Source of the DNA: Kovacikia minuta CCNUW1
Lineage (GTDB): Bacteria > Cyanobacteriota > Cyanobacteriia > Leptolyngbyales > Leptolyngbyaceae
Reading direction: 5' to 3'
Assembly (NCBI RefSeq): GCF_020091585.1
Contig: NZ_CP083582.1
Coordinates: 1,240,001 to 1,304,000 of the forward strand
Length of the DNA stretch: 64,000 nt
Each line of letters opens with the position of its first letter. Position 1 is the first letter of the stretch. A program made the translations under genes and the position numbers. The notes under the pieces are model-generated. The model did no database searches, was not told where the DNA came from, and worked only from the letters and a program-made list of their open reading frames with translations. Of this stretch, positions 41,098-49,670 are shown piece by piece.

Positions 41098-41160
41098 AAC
41101 TGCTACCTACCACCTACCACCTGCCACCTATCCCCTACCACCTATCCCCTACCACCTGCT
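41098..41160. repeat. CTACCAC/CTATCCC heptamer repeat tract
   Basis: About eight degenerate heptamer units fill the gap before the cupredoxin gene. The same family of units is found at 42430-42465 and, inverted, at 44008-44040. Confidence 0.65.
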
Positions 41161-41190
41161 ATATGTAGAATCAAAGGCGTTCCAGGTAAG

Positions 41191-41763
41191 ATGATGCGCT
41201 TCATATTTTCCCCTTTGAGTTTTGAATTTGCGATTTGGAATGGTGCAAAGCCCGTACTCCATGCCCTTCGACAAGCTATCGGTTGTATTCTTGGTCCCAA
41301 TCAGCGTGATTTGAAATGGATAGGATTGCTTCTGTTCATGGGTTTGAGTATCATGCCAGCGGCGATCGCTGCGCCCACCTCCGTAACAGGAGATTTGTCG
41401 AAACAAGCTGCGATCGAAGTTCAGGTTAGCCTGGGCACTGCTACCGATGAGTTAAAGTTTGTGCCTGACAACCTGGAGTTTGTCACCGGAAAGCGCTACA
41501 AACTGGTACTGAATAATCCCAGTTCCCAAAAGCACTACTTCACAGCAAAGGATTTTGCCGATGGCATTTGGAGCCAAAAAGTCGAGGCAGGCAAAGTGGA
41601 AGTGAAAGGAGCGATCCACGAACTGGAACTAAAACCGACCGCAACAGCCGAATGGGTGTTTGTGCCCATCAAACCCGGAAGCTACCCACTCCGCTGCACC
41701 ATTCCTGGACACGCGGAAGCTGGGATGACTGGAGTAATCAACATTTCTACTGGAAGAAAGTAA
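41191..41763 (+). CDS. Cupredoxin-domain (plastocyanin-like) protein
   Basis: 190 residues. A membrane or signal segment lies at 44-62 (WIGLLLFMGLSIMPAAIAAP), preceded by an unusual 40-residue N-terminus; an internal start is possible. The cupredoxin part has the type 1 copper ligands: His in NPSSQKHYF and Cys, His and Met in RCTIPGHAEAGMTG. It would bind copper on the far side of the membrane and carry electrons or store copper. It is related to stand-alone cyanobacterial cupredoxins rather than to PetE itself. Confidence 0.87.
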   Translation: MMRFIFSPLSFEFAIWNGAKPVLHALRQAIGCILGPNQRDLKWIGLLLFMGLSIMPAAIAAPTSVTGDLSKQAAIEVQVSLGTATDELKFVPDNLEFVTGKRYKLVLNNPSSQKHYFTAKDFADGIWSQKVEAGKVEVKGAIHELELKPTATAEWVFVPIKPGSYPLRCTIPGHAEAGMTGVINISTGRK

Positions 41764-41835
41764 TAGGATACCCCTTGTTAGTTTTCCTCCCACCTGGGGA
41801 ATTATGCACTGATACTGGTTAATCAGGAGGCATTT

Positions 41836-42300
41836 ATGTCCAGTGTTGGGTTGAATAAGTGGATTGTGAGTGGCAACCTTGCCGCCGATGCAGAAATTAA
41901 GACGGTTGACCTCAAAAGTGGAGAGAAAGCTCAAGTGGCTGAAGCAACCCTCTACGTTCGTAAAGTCCGCAACTGGAAGGAGTCTTTCACCGTTTCCTTA
42001 AGTATCTGGGAACGTTCTCCAGCATGGCGTAAGCTTCCCTATTTGAAAAAAGGGTCGCTGATTATTTGTACAGGAAATGTTGAACCTAATCCCTATATTA
42101 CTAAAACGGACAAAACTGCTAAAGCAGGTTTGGCAATGACTGTAGTTGATATTGATCTGGATAATGTGAAGAGTGGCGAAGAGGAAGATGAACAACCTCA
42201 AACAGAATCCCTTGAGGAGCCTACTGGGCAGGAGGCGCAGCCTGCACGATCGCAGAATCGCAAAAATGGCAAAGCGGCTGAAGCCGCAACATCAGCATAG
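41836..42300 (+). CDS. ssb: Single-stranded DNA-binding protein
   Basis: 154 residues. The OB fold is recognisable from NKWIVSGNLAADAEIKTVDL, EATLYVRKVRNWKESFTVSL and KKGSLIICTGNVEPNPYITK. The C-terminal third is an acidic, disordered tail, but the usual DDDxPF tip that recruits partners is missing (it ends KAAEAATSA). An AGGAGG site precedes the ATG. It is likely an accessory SSB rather than the only one of the cell; that is inference. Confidence 0.85.
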   Translation: MSSVGLNKWIVSGNLAADAEIKTVDLKSGEKAQVAEATLYVRKVRNWKESFTVSLSIWERSPAWRKLPYLKKGSLIICTGNVEPNPYITKTDKTAKAGLAMTVVDIDLDNVKSGEEEDEQPQTESLEEPTGQEAQPARSQNRKNGKAAEAATSA

Positions 42301-42466
42301 AGAAGAGAGGAGGCAGGAGCCAGGAGGGGATGGGGGATGGGGGGATGAAAGGGTAGATGGGTAAAGATAGGGGGCGAGGCTTCTAACCTCTGTCTTCTGC
42401 TTTCCTCTTATCCTTCATCCCTCATCCCCCATCCTTCCCCTATCACCTACCACCTACCACCTTTCC
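42301..42466. repeat. Tandem-repeat-rich spacer
   Basis: Purine-rich (AGGAGG, GGATGGGG) and pyrimidine-rich (CTCATCC, CTACCAC) heptamer-like units face each other and can fold into a long imperfect hairpin. No gene. It separates convergent genes and may act as a terminator. Confidence 0.55.
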
Positions 42467-43459
42467 CTACGGTTGGTCGATCGACAACACCGCTGCCCCC
42501 TGAATCTTGCCATGACGAAGGGCATCCAGGGCTTCATTTGCCGCCGTTAACGGAAAGGCTTCTACCTGGGTCAGGATTGGAATTTTGGGAGCCAGTGCCA
42601 GGAATTCTTCGCCATCGCGTCGGGTCAGGTTTGCCACCGATCGCAACACCCGCTCCTCCCACAGGAGTTCGTAAGGAAAAGCTGGAATCTCACTCATGTG
42701 AATTCCAGCACAGACCACGGTGCCGCCCTTTGCCACCGCTTTCAAAGAGATGGGTACCAACTCACCGACGGGGGCAAAAATGATGGCTGCGTCCAGGGGT
42801 TCGGGTGGTCGTTCATCGGAACCCCCTGCCCAGACAGCCCCCAAATCTTTGGCAAACTGCTGTCCTTCCGTATCGCCAGGGCGGGTGAAGGCAAAAACCT
42901 GTCGTCCCTGATGGCGGGCAGTTTGAATCACAATATGGGCAGCCGAACCAAAGCCATAGAGTCCGACCCGTTCCGCGTCTCCCGTCATTTTCAACGATCG
43001 GTAGCCAATTAAGCCTGCACAAAGCAGGGGGGCGGCTTGCAGATCGGGATAACCTGTGGGAATGGGAAAGCAAAACTGTTCGTTAGCAACGGTATATTCG
43101 GCGTAGCCACCGTTGATTTGATAACCCGTAAACTGGGCATTGTCACAGAGATTTTCGCGGTTTGTCAGGCAGTAGCGACAGTGGTTGCAGGTATACCCCA
43201 GCCAGGGAACACCGACCCGATCGCCCCCTTTAAACCGTTTTACTGTTTCACCCACTTCCATCACGGTTCCCACAATCTGATGACCGGGAACCAGCGGCAG
43301 TTTGGATTGGCCTAATTCACCATCCACCACATGCAAATCGGTTCGACAGACGCCACAGGTATGAACCCGAATCAGAACCTGCTCCGGATTGGGTTTGGGA
43401 ATTGGCAAATCGGCTAGCTGTAGGGGCTGACCGGGAGTTTCTAAAATCATTGCACGCAT
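42467..43459 (-). CDS. Zinc-dependent alcohol dehydrogenase
   Basis: 330 residues of the medium-chain dehydrogenase family. The catalytic zinc site lies in GVCRTDLHV and PGHQIVGTV, the structural zinc site is the four-Cys CNHCRYCLTNRENLC, and the cofactor site is GLYGFGSAAHIVIQTA in place of the usual GxGGxG. It lies close to prokaryotic zinc-binding alcohol dehydrogenases (AdhA-type). It oxidises alcohols or reduces aldehydes with NAD(P) in the cytoplasm. It stands divergent from the gene at 43520. Confidence 0.9.
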   Translation of the reverse strand: MRAMILETPGQPLQLADLPIPKPNPEQVLIRVHTCGVCRTDLHVVDGELGQSKLPLVPGHQIVGTVMEVGETVKRFKGGDRVGVPWLGYTCNHCRYCLTNRENLCDNAQFTGYQINGGYAEYTVANEQFCFPIPTGYPDLQAAPLLCAGLIGYRSLKMTGDAERVGLYGFGSAAHIVIQTARHQGRQVFAFTRPGDTEGQQFAKDLGAVWAGGSDERPPEPLDAAIIFAPVGELVPISLKAVAKGGTVVCAGIHMSEIPAFPYELLWEERVLRSVANLTRRDGEEFLALAPKIPILTQVEAFPLTAANEALDALRHGKIQGAAVLSIDQP

Positions 43460-43519
43460 AGTTCAATCGTCCGTGGCATGATGAATTGGCTGAGTTCTGC
43501 ATAACAGGGATAAACAACG

Positions 43520-44002
43520 ATGGAACTCAAATCTATCAGTTTAGAAATACCAGAGGGAGCGAATCTCATCCTCGGTCAATCCCACTTTATAAAAACGGTC
43601 GAGGATTTGTACGAGATTATGGTGGGCACATCGCCTCAAGTGAAGTTTGGCATCGCATTTTGTGAAGCTTCGGGGCCGTGTTTAATTCGGGTAACAGGGA
43701 ATGATTCGGCATTGCAAGAGGTTGCAACGAAAAATGCTCAGGCGATCGCCGCTGGACATAGTTTCACGATTCTCATGCAGGAAGCTTACCCAATTAATTT
43801 CCTAAATGCCATTAAACAATGCCCTGAAGTTTGCACCATCTACTGTGCTACGGCAAACCCGGTTGAGGTGATTGTGGCTGAAACCGCTCAAGGTCGGGGC
43901 ATTCTGGGTGTGGTTGATGGCTTTTCTCCCCAGGGGGTGGAGGGAACGGAAGAAGCCACCGCTCGCCAAACGTTTTTGCGGCAAATTGGCTATAAGCTTT
44001 GA
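43520..44002 (+). CDS. Adenosine-specific kinase family protein
   Basis: 160 residues, full length for this small family (DUF355). Conserved segments: VKFGIAFCEASGPCLIRVTG, NAQAIAAGHSFTILMQEAYP, INFLNAIKQCPEVCTIYCAT, ANPVEVIVAET and GRGILGVVDGFSP. An archaeal member was described as binding adenosine and AMP and as adenosine-specific kinase; activity in cyanobacteria is not established. It is divergent from the alcohol dehydrogenase gene. Confidence 0.85.
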   Translation: MELKSISLEIPEGANLILGQSHFIKTVEDLYEIMVGTSPQVKFGIAFCEASGPCLIRVTGNDSALQEVATKNAQAIAAGHSFTILMQEAYPINFLNAIKQCPEVCTIYCATANPVEVIVAETAQGRGILGVVDGFSPQGVEGTEEATARQTFLRQIGYKL

Positions 44003-44132
44003 TAGAGGAGGTGGTAGGTGATAGGTAGTAGGTGGTAGGAGCGACCGCTGGAGGAGTGGGTGACACTTGATAGATTAAAACAAGTGTACTAGGCTGGTTT
44101 CATCAGTTCGATTCCTACCAGGGAGGTGATTT

Positions 44133-44600
44133 ATGGTAAACGAAGTAAAACCTATTCCTGATGGTTATCATTCCGTTACCCCGTCACTTGCCATTAAGGG
44201 GGCAGCAAGCGCGATCGAGTTTTACAAACAAGCCTTTGGGGCAACGGAAATCATGCGTCTGGCAGAAACTGACGGCACCATTGGGCATGCCGAACTCCAG
44301 GTCGGCGATTCGCGCATTATGCTTGCTGACGAGAACCCAGACTATAATGCGAGCCCACAGTCCCTTGGTGGCTCGTCAGTCATCATTGCCCTTTATGTGG
44401 AAGATGTAGACAAAGTGATTGACCAGGCTGTTGCAGCGGGTGCAAAGGTTGTCTTTCCAGTTCAGGATCAGTTTTATGGCGATCGCTCAGGCAGAATCGT
44501 AGACCCCTTTGGGCATGTTTGGATTATTTCAACCCATAAGGAAGACGTATCTGTAGAAGAAATGCAGAAGCGGTTTGATGCCTTGCTGGCGAGTAAATAG
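44133..44600 (+). CDS. VOC family protein (PhnB-like)
   Basis: 155 residues. A glyoxalase/bleomycin-resistance fold of the PhnB type: HSVTPSLAIKGAASAIEFYK, EIMRLAETDGTIGHAELQVG, IMLADENPDYNA, GSSVIIALYVEDVDKVID and RSGRIVDPFGHVWIIST. Possible metal ligands are His and Glu of GHAELQ and His of GHVWII. An AGGGAGG site precedes the ATG. Substrate unknown. Confidence 0.87.
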   Translation: MVNEVKPIPDGYHSVTPSLAIKGAASAIEFYKQAFGATEIMRLAETDGTIGHAELQVGDSRIMLADENPDYNASPQSLGGSSVIIALYVEDVDKVIDQAVAAGAKVVFPVQDQFYGDRSGRIVDPFGHVWIISTHKEDVSVEEMQKRFDALLASK

Positions 44601-44625
44601 CATGGGGATGGAATCAGGGTTGCCA

Positions 44626-45978
44626 TCAGTAACGGTCTAGCAGAAGGCTGACTTCTTCTGAAAGCTCAGCGTCTTTTAAGGCTTCCCACTCGGTTCTACG
44701 AACGGCTAAATAAGCCTGTGCCAGGTCAGGTCCCAATGCATCCAGCAGGATTTTGTCCTGGCTCAGGTGGGCGATCGCTTCACCCAAGTGAGTCGGTAAT
44801 CGATCCATTCTGCCTGCCTGCCGTTCTGCTTCTGACAGCGTTCCCGGATCAACCGTTACCGGATCTCCCAGTTCCAGTCCCCGTTGAATGCCGTCCAACC
44901 CCGCTGCAATCACTGCGCCAAGTGCCAGATAGGGATTGGCAGAAGCATCGACGGTTTTGAGTTCAAAATGGGTTGGACTGGGAGGAACGGGATTACTCGG
45001 CACCCGCACCGCTGCTTCCCGGTTATCCCAACCCCAGGCACGAAACGCGCCACTCCAGAAGTGGGGATGAATTCGCCGGTAGGAATTGGAACTGGGAGTC
45101 GTCAGTGCCATGAGTGCGGGCAGATGCTCCAGGATCCCAGCGATAAAAGCCTGGGCGGTAGGTGAGAGGGGTGTGGGGTGTGGGGTGTGGGGTGTGGGGT
45201 GAAGGGAATTTACAATGTTTTTCCCATCGCGCCAGAGGCTCAGGTGCAGGTGGCAACCGTTGCCTGCTTTGTCAGCAAAGATTTTGGGTAGAAAGGATGC
45301 CTTCAGGTTGTGGCGCAGTGCGATCGCCCGCACGGTTTCGCGGAAGGCAATTTGTTGATCCGCTGCCTGGAGTGCCTGGGTGTAGCGCACGGAGATTTCA
45401 TGCTGCCCCGGACCCGATTCCGGGTAATACCGTTCAACTGCAATTTTTTGGCTAATGAGCGCATGGGCGATCGCATCAATAATTTCCTGATTTAAGTCCA
45501 TTGCAAGGGTGGAGGCAAATACTGTATCGTCTGCGGGAACCGGATCTCCAGGATTTTGTTGCAGCAGATAAAACTCATTCTCAAAGGCTGCCATCACGTC
45601 CAATCCCTCTACTTTGGCGGCGGCTATCATTCGCTTCAGAAAATGGCGTGGACAAAAGAGCCAGGGATGTCCCTGATGGATCATGTTGCCCATTACCCGT
45701 GCATGGGTTGGTGCATAGGGCAAAATCCGTAAGGTAGACCAATCCGGCACCAACCACACCTCTCCCACTGGACCTAAGCCACTGTTGGGTGCAACGGCAT
45801 CATACAGGGCAGGAATCGCCTGTTGAGCCATTGAAATGCCAATCCCATGCTCCCAATGTTCATCAAATAAGTTGAGATGAAACGCTTTACCTCGAATGAT
45901 ATTGGCGTTGTCACACCACAACACTCGGACAAATTGGACGCCAGCATCTTTAAGGAATTCAAGTACTTCGCTAGACAT
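44626..45978 (-). CDS. Glutamine-synthetase-family protein with in-frame repeat insertion
   Basis: 450 residues. Glutamine-synthetase fold markers: RVLWCDNANIIRGKAF, AAFENEFYLL (metal Glu pair), PGQHEISVRYTQALQAADQQ, GNGCHLHLSLW, then NREAAVRVPS and FELKTVDASANPYLALGA. This group is related to gamma-glutamylpolyamine or other amine ligases rather than to GlnA itself. Residues of about 260-275 (LHPTPHTPHPTPLSPT) are not part of the family: they are encoded by tandem GTGTGGG-type heptamers at 45170-45205, in frame, in a surface loop region. Confidence 0.85.
   Translation of the reverse strand: MSSEVLEFLKDAGVQFVRVLWCDNANIIRGKAFHLNLFDEHWEHGIGISMAQQAIPALYDAVAPNSGLGPVGEVWLVPDWSTLRILPYAPTHARVMGNMIHQGHPWLFCPRHFLKRMIAAAKVEGLDVMAAFENEFYLLQQNPGDPVPADDTVFASTLAMDLNQEIIDAIAHALISQKIAVERYYPESGPGQHEISVRYTQALQAADQQIAFRETVRAIALRHNLKASFLPKIFADKAGNGCHLHLSLWRDGKNIVNSLHPTPHTPHPTPLSPTAQAFIAGILEHLPALMALTTPSSNSYRRIHPHFWSGAFRAWGWDNREAAVRVPSNPVPPSPTHFELKTVDASANPYLALGAVIAAGLDGIQRGLELGDPVTVDPGTLSEAERQAGRMDRLPTHLGEAIAHLSQDKILLDALGPDLAQAYLAVRRTEWEALKDAELSEEVSLLLDRY
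45170..45205. repeat. Heptamer repeat (GTGTGGG)n inside a coding sequence
   Basis: About five tandem units within the glutamine-synthetase-like gene; read on the minus strand they encode the PHPTP-rich loop. The same unit lies between genes at 1842-1862. Copy-number change would need multiples of three units to keep the frame. Confidence 0.8.
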
Positions 45979-46092
45979 GGGAAGATCAGGAGTTAGGAGC
46001 CAGGAGTTAGGAGCTAGAAGTTAGGAGTTAGGAGCTAGGGAGAATTAAAAATTTATTTCATACCCCACACCCTATTCTCTAACTAGAAGATC

Positions 46093-46479
46093 ATGAAAAC
46101 CCACGGATTTCATCATGTCGCAATTATTTGTTCTGATTATCAGCGGTCAAAGCGTTTTTATGTCGAGGTTCTAGGATTTCCTGTGATCCAGGAAACCTAT
46201 CGTTCCGCCAGGAATTCCTACAAGCTGGACTTACAGGTGGGAGAAGGGGATGCGATCGAACTTTTCTCCTTCCCCAATCCCCCTCCCAGACCCAGTACAC
46301 CAGAAGCTTGCGGGTTGAGACATCTGGCGTTCAAAGTGGCTGATCTGGATGCATCCGTTGCTGCCCTGCAAGCCAAAGGGGTAGACGTGGAAGCAATTCG
46401 TCTGGATGAGCTGACCGGCAAGCGATTTACCTTCTTCAAAGATCCAGATGGGCTGCCGCTTGAAATGTACGAAATATAG
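46093..46479 (+). CDS. VOC family protein (GloA2/SMU1112c-like)
   Basis: 128 residues, full length for the small metal-binding VOC group. HGFHHVAIICSDYQRSKRFY carries the first metal His, DAIELFSFPNPPPRPSTPEA holds a Glu, GLRHLAFKVADLDASVAALQ the second His, and FTFFKDPDGLPLEMYEI the last Glu. It is related to glyoxalase I but the substrate is unknown. Tandem repeats flank it on both sides. Confidence 0.9.
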   Translation: MKTHGFHHVAIICSDYQRSKRFYVEVLGFPVIQETYRSARNSYKLDLQVGEGDAIELFSFPNPPPRPSTPEACGLRHLAFKVADLDASVAALQAKGVDVEAIRLDELTGKRFTFFKDPDGLPLEMYEI

Positions 46480-46596
46480 GGGGTAGGTGTCAGGTGTCAG
46501 GTGTCAGTGAAAGGATAAAAGGGAGTAGAAAATGGGGCAATACATTTGGCAATTTCTGTTCCTGATGACCCCATTACCAAACTTAAAACTTAGAAC

Positions 46597-47007
46597 TTAA
46601 AACTCCTCTATCCCCTTGTTTCCCTGATTCTCAGCACTCAGCGCTTTGCTATAAAATTCAATTTTTACGGGGATGATTAACTGAATTGGCGTTGATTGGT
46701 GAAAATCGGCAAGCATGGCATTTGCTTCCTGCGGTTCAACATCGATTCGATGGGAAATCGTGATGTGGGGATGGGGATTGATGCAGGGAATTGTAGTGGG
46801 CAATGTCACTTGTAGAGCCTGGATACGATCGCTCCAGCACTCTTCGGTTGCGATCGCTTCAAATTCATATCCTACCCACTGCGCCCAGGTTGCCAACTCA
46901 ACCCCGTACTGCAACGTGATGTGGTGGGATTGCACCACTTCAAAGCGTGGCACCATTGTAGACAACGAATCAGAAGCTTGAATCACTGCCCAAAGAATTC
47001 CTTGCAT
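46597..47007 (-). CDS. 2H phosphoesterase-like protein
   Basis: 136 residues with two H-x-T/S-x motifs: HHITLQYG near residue 29 and HPHITISH near residue 82. This is the signature of 2H phosphoesterases (2'-5' RNA ligase/cyclic phosphodiesterase relatives). Between them is a mixed alpha-beta stretch (LATWAQWVGYEFEAIATEEC). It probably acts on 2',3'-cyclic phosphate or similar nucleotide ends in the cytoplasm. The last 15 residues are repeat-encoded and not conserved-looking. Confidence 0.75.
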   Translation of the reverse strand: MQGILWAVIQASDSLSTMVPRFEVVQSHHITLQYGVELATWAQWVGYEFEAIATEECWSDRIQALQVTLPTTIPCINPHPHITISHRIDVEPQEANAMLADFHQSTPIQLIIPVKIEFYSKALSAENQGNKGIEEF

Positions 47008-47034
47008 CCTCTGTCTTCTACCCTCTGCCTTTAG

Positions 47035-48693
47035 CTACTGACGGGTATAGCGATGCTTAACCCCAACTGGAAAATATTCTGGATCACCTGGGGGCGTGAG
47101 GGTAATTTCAGGTACCTGATTGATTGCGGGGATGTAATTTGCAAATTCGCTGTTGAGACGACAGAGATGATGGTGAATCGCGTTTGCGATCGCTTCCCGC
47201 TTGGCATCGTTCCCTTCCACTCCCGGTGCCAGTTCGACCACAATGGATAAATACTGGTTGCGATCCGCATCTTCCTTCACCTGCATCACAAATTTACCTG
47301 TGACCCAATCACAAATTGGGGTTTGTTCCAATCCTACGGTCACATTCTCTGGATAAATGTTGGCACCAAAGTAGGAAACGGTGAAGTGCGATCGACCAAA
47401 TACATAAACAAAGGGTAGGGGATGAATGCCACGAGGGGGGGGAGAATTTTGAGTTTTGAGTTTTGAATGTTGAATGTCAGAATCCTCCCTATCTTCCCCT
47501 GCTCCCTGCTCCCTGCTCCCTGCTCCCTGCTCCTCTGCCTTTCTCTGTGCGTCTCCGTGTCCCCGCGTCTCCGTGTCCCCCTGTCCCCAGGAAGTTTCCT
47601 GTAGCGTTTCGATTGGATCAAATCCCTGATCTGCCAGGAATTGGAGCATCTCGTCATAGGAAATAATGCCACCGTTATCCGAGATGTGATAGCGAATCAG
47701 GGGAATGCCATTATCGCCAGAAAATAACAGGGTGCCCTCCTGTTCTTCAAAGAAACGGACGCATGGATCGTACTGAACCAGGGTGGGTAAGCGGGACTCG
47801 CCAAACAATTGACGAGCGATCTCTGGATGGTTGGCTAACCAGCGGCGAATGCAAATACTTAAGGGCGTTTCGTTGCCCAACACACCCGCATCAGCCGTGC
47901 CATACAGGGAAGCGGAGTCGTAGCAGGGGTTTGCGGAACCGACCCGATCGCCCACCAGCGATCGCCACTCTTCGCTGAAGACTTCGCCCGCCATCACCCA
48001 TTTGATGTGGTATTGTTTCCAGTCGATCCCCTGGGCAATGCCCGTATCAACCACATCCTTTAGAAATGGGGGATAGCCTAAGAGCACCGTCTGTTCAAAC
48101 CCTGGGGCAAGTGCCTGAATCACCCGAAAGATCTCAGTTTTGTTGTTGCCGGGAGTAATCACCGTAATCGGGTACCCTTTGCTTGCCAGATGGCGGCAGC
48201 AATCAGCGGTATACATTCCACCCACCCAGGTTCCCAGGGCAAAACAAATTACTGCCAGCGTTCGACGCTGATCGGCTTTAAAGCTGTCATAAAAGACTTG
48301 CTCAAACCGAGTCGCAATTTGCAATTCGTCGGTCAGCGATCGCAACCAGAAGGAAGGTTGCCCAGTTGAACCAGAGGAAACCGCGATCATGTCGCAGCTT
48401 TCCAATTTTCCATCGCGGCACAGTTGCGCTAAAGAATAACGCTGAAGATAGTTTTGTTTTGTGGTCAGTGGAAGCTGTTGAAAATCCTCAAAGCCTTTCA
48501 CATCAATTGGATCAATTCCCTGTTCCTGCAAAAAAGCCTGGTAAGCGGGCACAGTGGCAGCAACTCGATAGAAAAACTCCAAAATCTCTGTTTCAGCATT
48601 TGCTTCGGCGCGCTGTTTCAGCAATGCCTCCAGTGGCGTCGAGAAAAACGTCTGCAACGCATCGACAATCTGTTGCGATCGAGGTTCTGGCAT
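47035..48693 (-). CDS. Phenylacetate-CoA-ligase-like adenylate-forming enzyme with in-frame repeat insertion
   Basis: I start at the ATG at 48693, which has AAAGGAG at the right distance (MPEPRSQQIVDALQTFF). The ATP-binding loop is AVSSGSTGQPSFW, then LGYPPFLKDVVDTG and a YGTADAGVLGNETPL motif, as in PaaK-type enzymes. Residues of about 405-450 (such as EEQGAGSREQGAGEDRED and SKLKTQNS) are foreign to the family and are encoded by tandem-repeat DNA at 47436-47590. The C-terminal domain resumes with FVYVFGRSHFTVSYFGANIY. The acid substrate is unknown. Confidence 0.82.
   Translation of the reverse strand: MPEPRSQQIVDALQTFFSTPLEALLKQRAEANAETEILEFFYRVAATVPAYQAFLQEQGIDPIDVKGFEDFQQLPLTTKQNYLQRYSLAQLCRDGKLESCDMIAVSSGSTGQPSFWLRSLTDELQIATRFEQVFYDSFKADQRRTLAVICFALGTWVGGMYTADCCRHLASKGYPITVITPGNNKTEIFRVIQALAPGFEQTVLLGYPPFLKDVVDTGIAQGIDWKQYHIKWVMAGEVFSEEWRSLVGDRVGSANPCYDSASLYGTADAGVLGNETPLSICIRRWLANHPEIARQLFGESRLPTLVQYDPCVRFFEEQEGTLLFSGDNGIPLIRYHISDNGGIISYDEMLQFLADQGFDPIETLQETSWGQGDTETRGHGDAQRKAEEQGAGSREQGAGEDREDSDIQHSKLKTQNSPPPRGIHPLPFVYVFGRSHFTVSYFGANIYPENVTVGLEQTPICDWVTGKFVMQVKEDADRNQYLSIVVELAPGVEGNDAKREAIANAIHHHLCRLNSEFANYIPAINQVPEITLTPPGDPEYFPVGVKHRYTRQ
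47436..47590. repeat. Intergenic-type repeats inside a coding sequence
   Basis: GAGTTTT units at 47450-47470, four GCTCCCT units at 47500-47530 and GTCTCCGTGTCCC units at 47548-47585 follow each other within the adenylate-forming enzyme gene. Such tracts normally lie between genes. They read through in frame and add about 45 residues. Confidence 0.8.
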
Positions 48694-48933
48694 CGGTTTC
48701 TCCTTTAAAACTGCCACTGGAGCAGCAGAAACCCACTGCCCCAGCGACAAACGACAGATTGCCAATCTTTGCTTATCGTACTTTGCGAGAAAGGATAAAG
48801 GATGAAGGATGAAGGATAAAAATTTTGAAGTTCGAGTTCGTCATTTGTCATTGATTTGTCTCCTCCATCCTCCCCATCTCCCCTACCCCCTCTGCCCTCT
48901 GCCTTCAAACCAAAACTGTTGTAACCTAAAAGC

Positions 48934-49581
48934 ATGGAAGCTTCAACTGTTCCTCAATCTGTCAGCAATCTAACCTTGAGTGATCTCAGGGAGAGATATA
49001 GCCTGATCCGCGATCGCTCCGATCCTTTTTTTGATCAATGGCTTTTAGAAGCTGCCGCGCTCTCAGACTTTGAGCAACAAGCCCTCGATCGGCTCAAACG
49101 CAATTACGAGAACATCATTGAAACGAACCCACTGGAGGAAGTGGTTAAACGGGTAGTCGTTGCGCCATTGCTTGATCTGGCGGGCTTCTTCTATCAACCT
49201 CCCTTTTCGATTCGGGCAGAAGTACCCACCAGACTTTTAGCAACGGAAGCGAATCAGACTTACACCAGCAGCATTGATGTTTTGGATGTCAAACAGCAAT
49301 TTTGGGTGTTGGTGGTCGAATCTAAACAGTCCCGATTTGATGTGACATCAGGAATTCCGCAAGCCCTCAGTTACATGCTGAGTCAACCCTCCGTTTCCCA
49401 GTCTCCCAACCGCCTGACTCAGTTTGGCATGGTTACGAACGGTCGAGAAGTGGTGTTCTTAAAGCTCAATGCTCAGCCACAGCCCGTTTTTGCCCAGTCA
49501 AGGATATACCAGGTAATTGAGGCACGGGAAGATTTGCCCCAAATTCTGCAAGGGCTGAAGACGATCGGACAACAATCCTGA
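48934..49581 (+). CDS. HsdR-N-like restriction-endonuclease-fold protein
   Basis: 215 residues. The C-terminal two thirds match the N-terminal nuclease domain of type I restriction subunit R as it occurs alone in cyanobacteria: VVKRVVVAPLLDLAGFFYQP, YTSSIDVLDVKQQFWVLVVE, then SKQSRFDVTSGIPQALSYML. The PD-(D/E)XK residues are the Asp of SIDVL and the Glu-Lys of VVESK. No modification or specificity subunit is nearby. DNA cleavage is predicted, not shown. Confidence 0.82.
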   Translation: MEASTVPQSVSNLTLSDLRERYSLIRDRSDPFFDQWLLEAAALSDFEQQALDRLKRNYENIIETNPLEEVVKRVVVAPLLDLAGFFYQPPFSIRAEVPTRLLATEANQTYTSSIDVLDVKQQFWVLVVESKQSRFDVTSGIPQALSYMLSQPSVSQSPNRLTQFGMVTNGREVVFLKLNAQPQPVFAQSRIYQVIEAREDLPQILQGLKTIGQQS

Positions 49582-49670
49582 TGTAGCCCCCTAACGGTTA
49601 GGATGCTTTGTGGCACCACACCCCTGGCGATCAGTTGCCTTCGCCCTTCGCCCTTCCCCCTTTCTGCAAT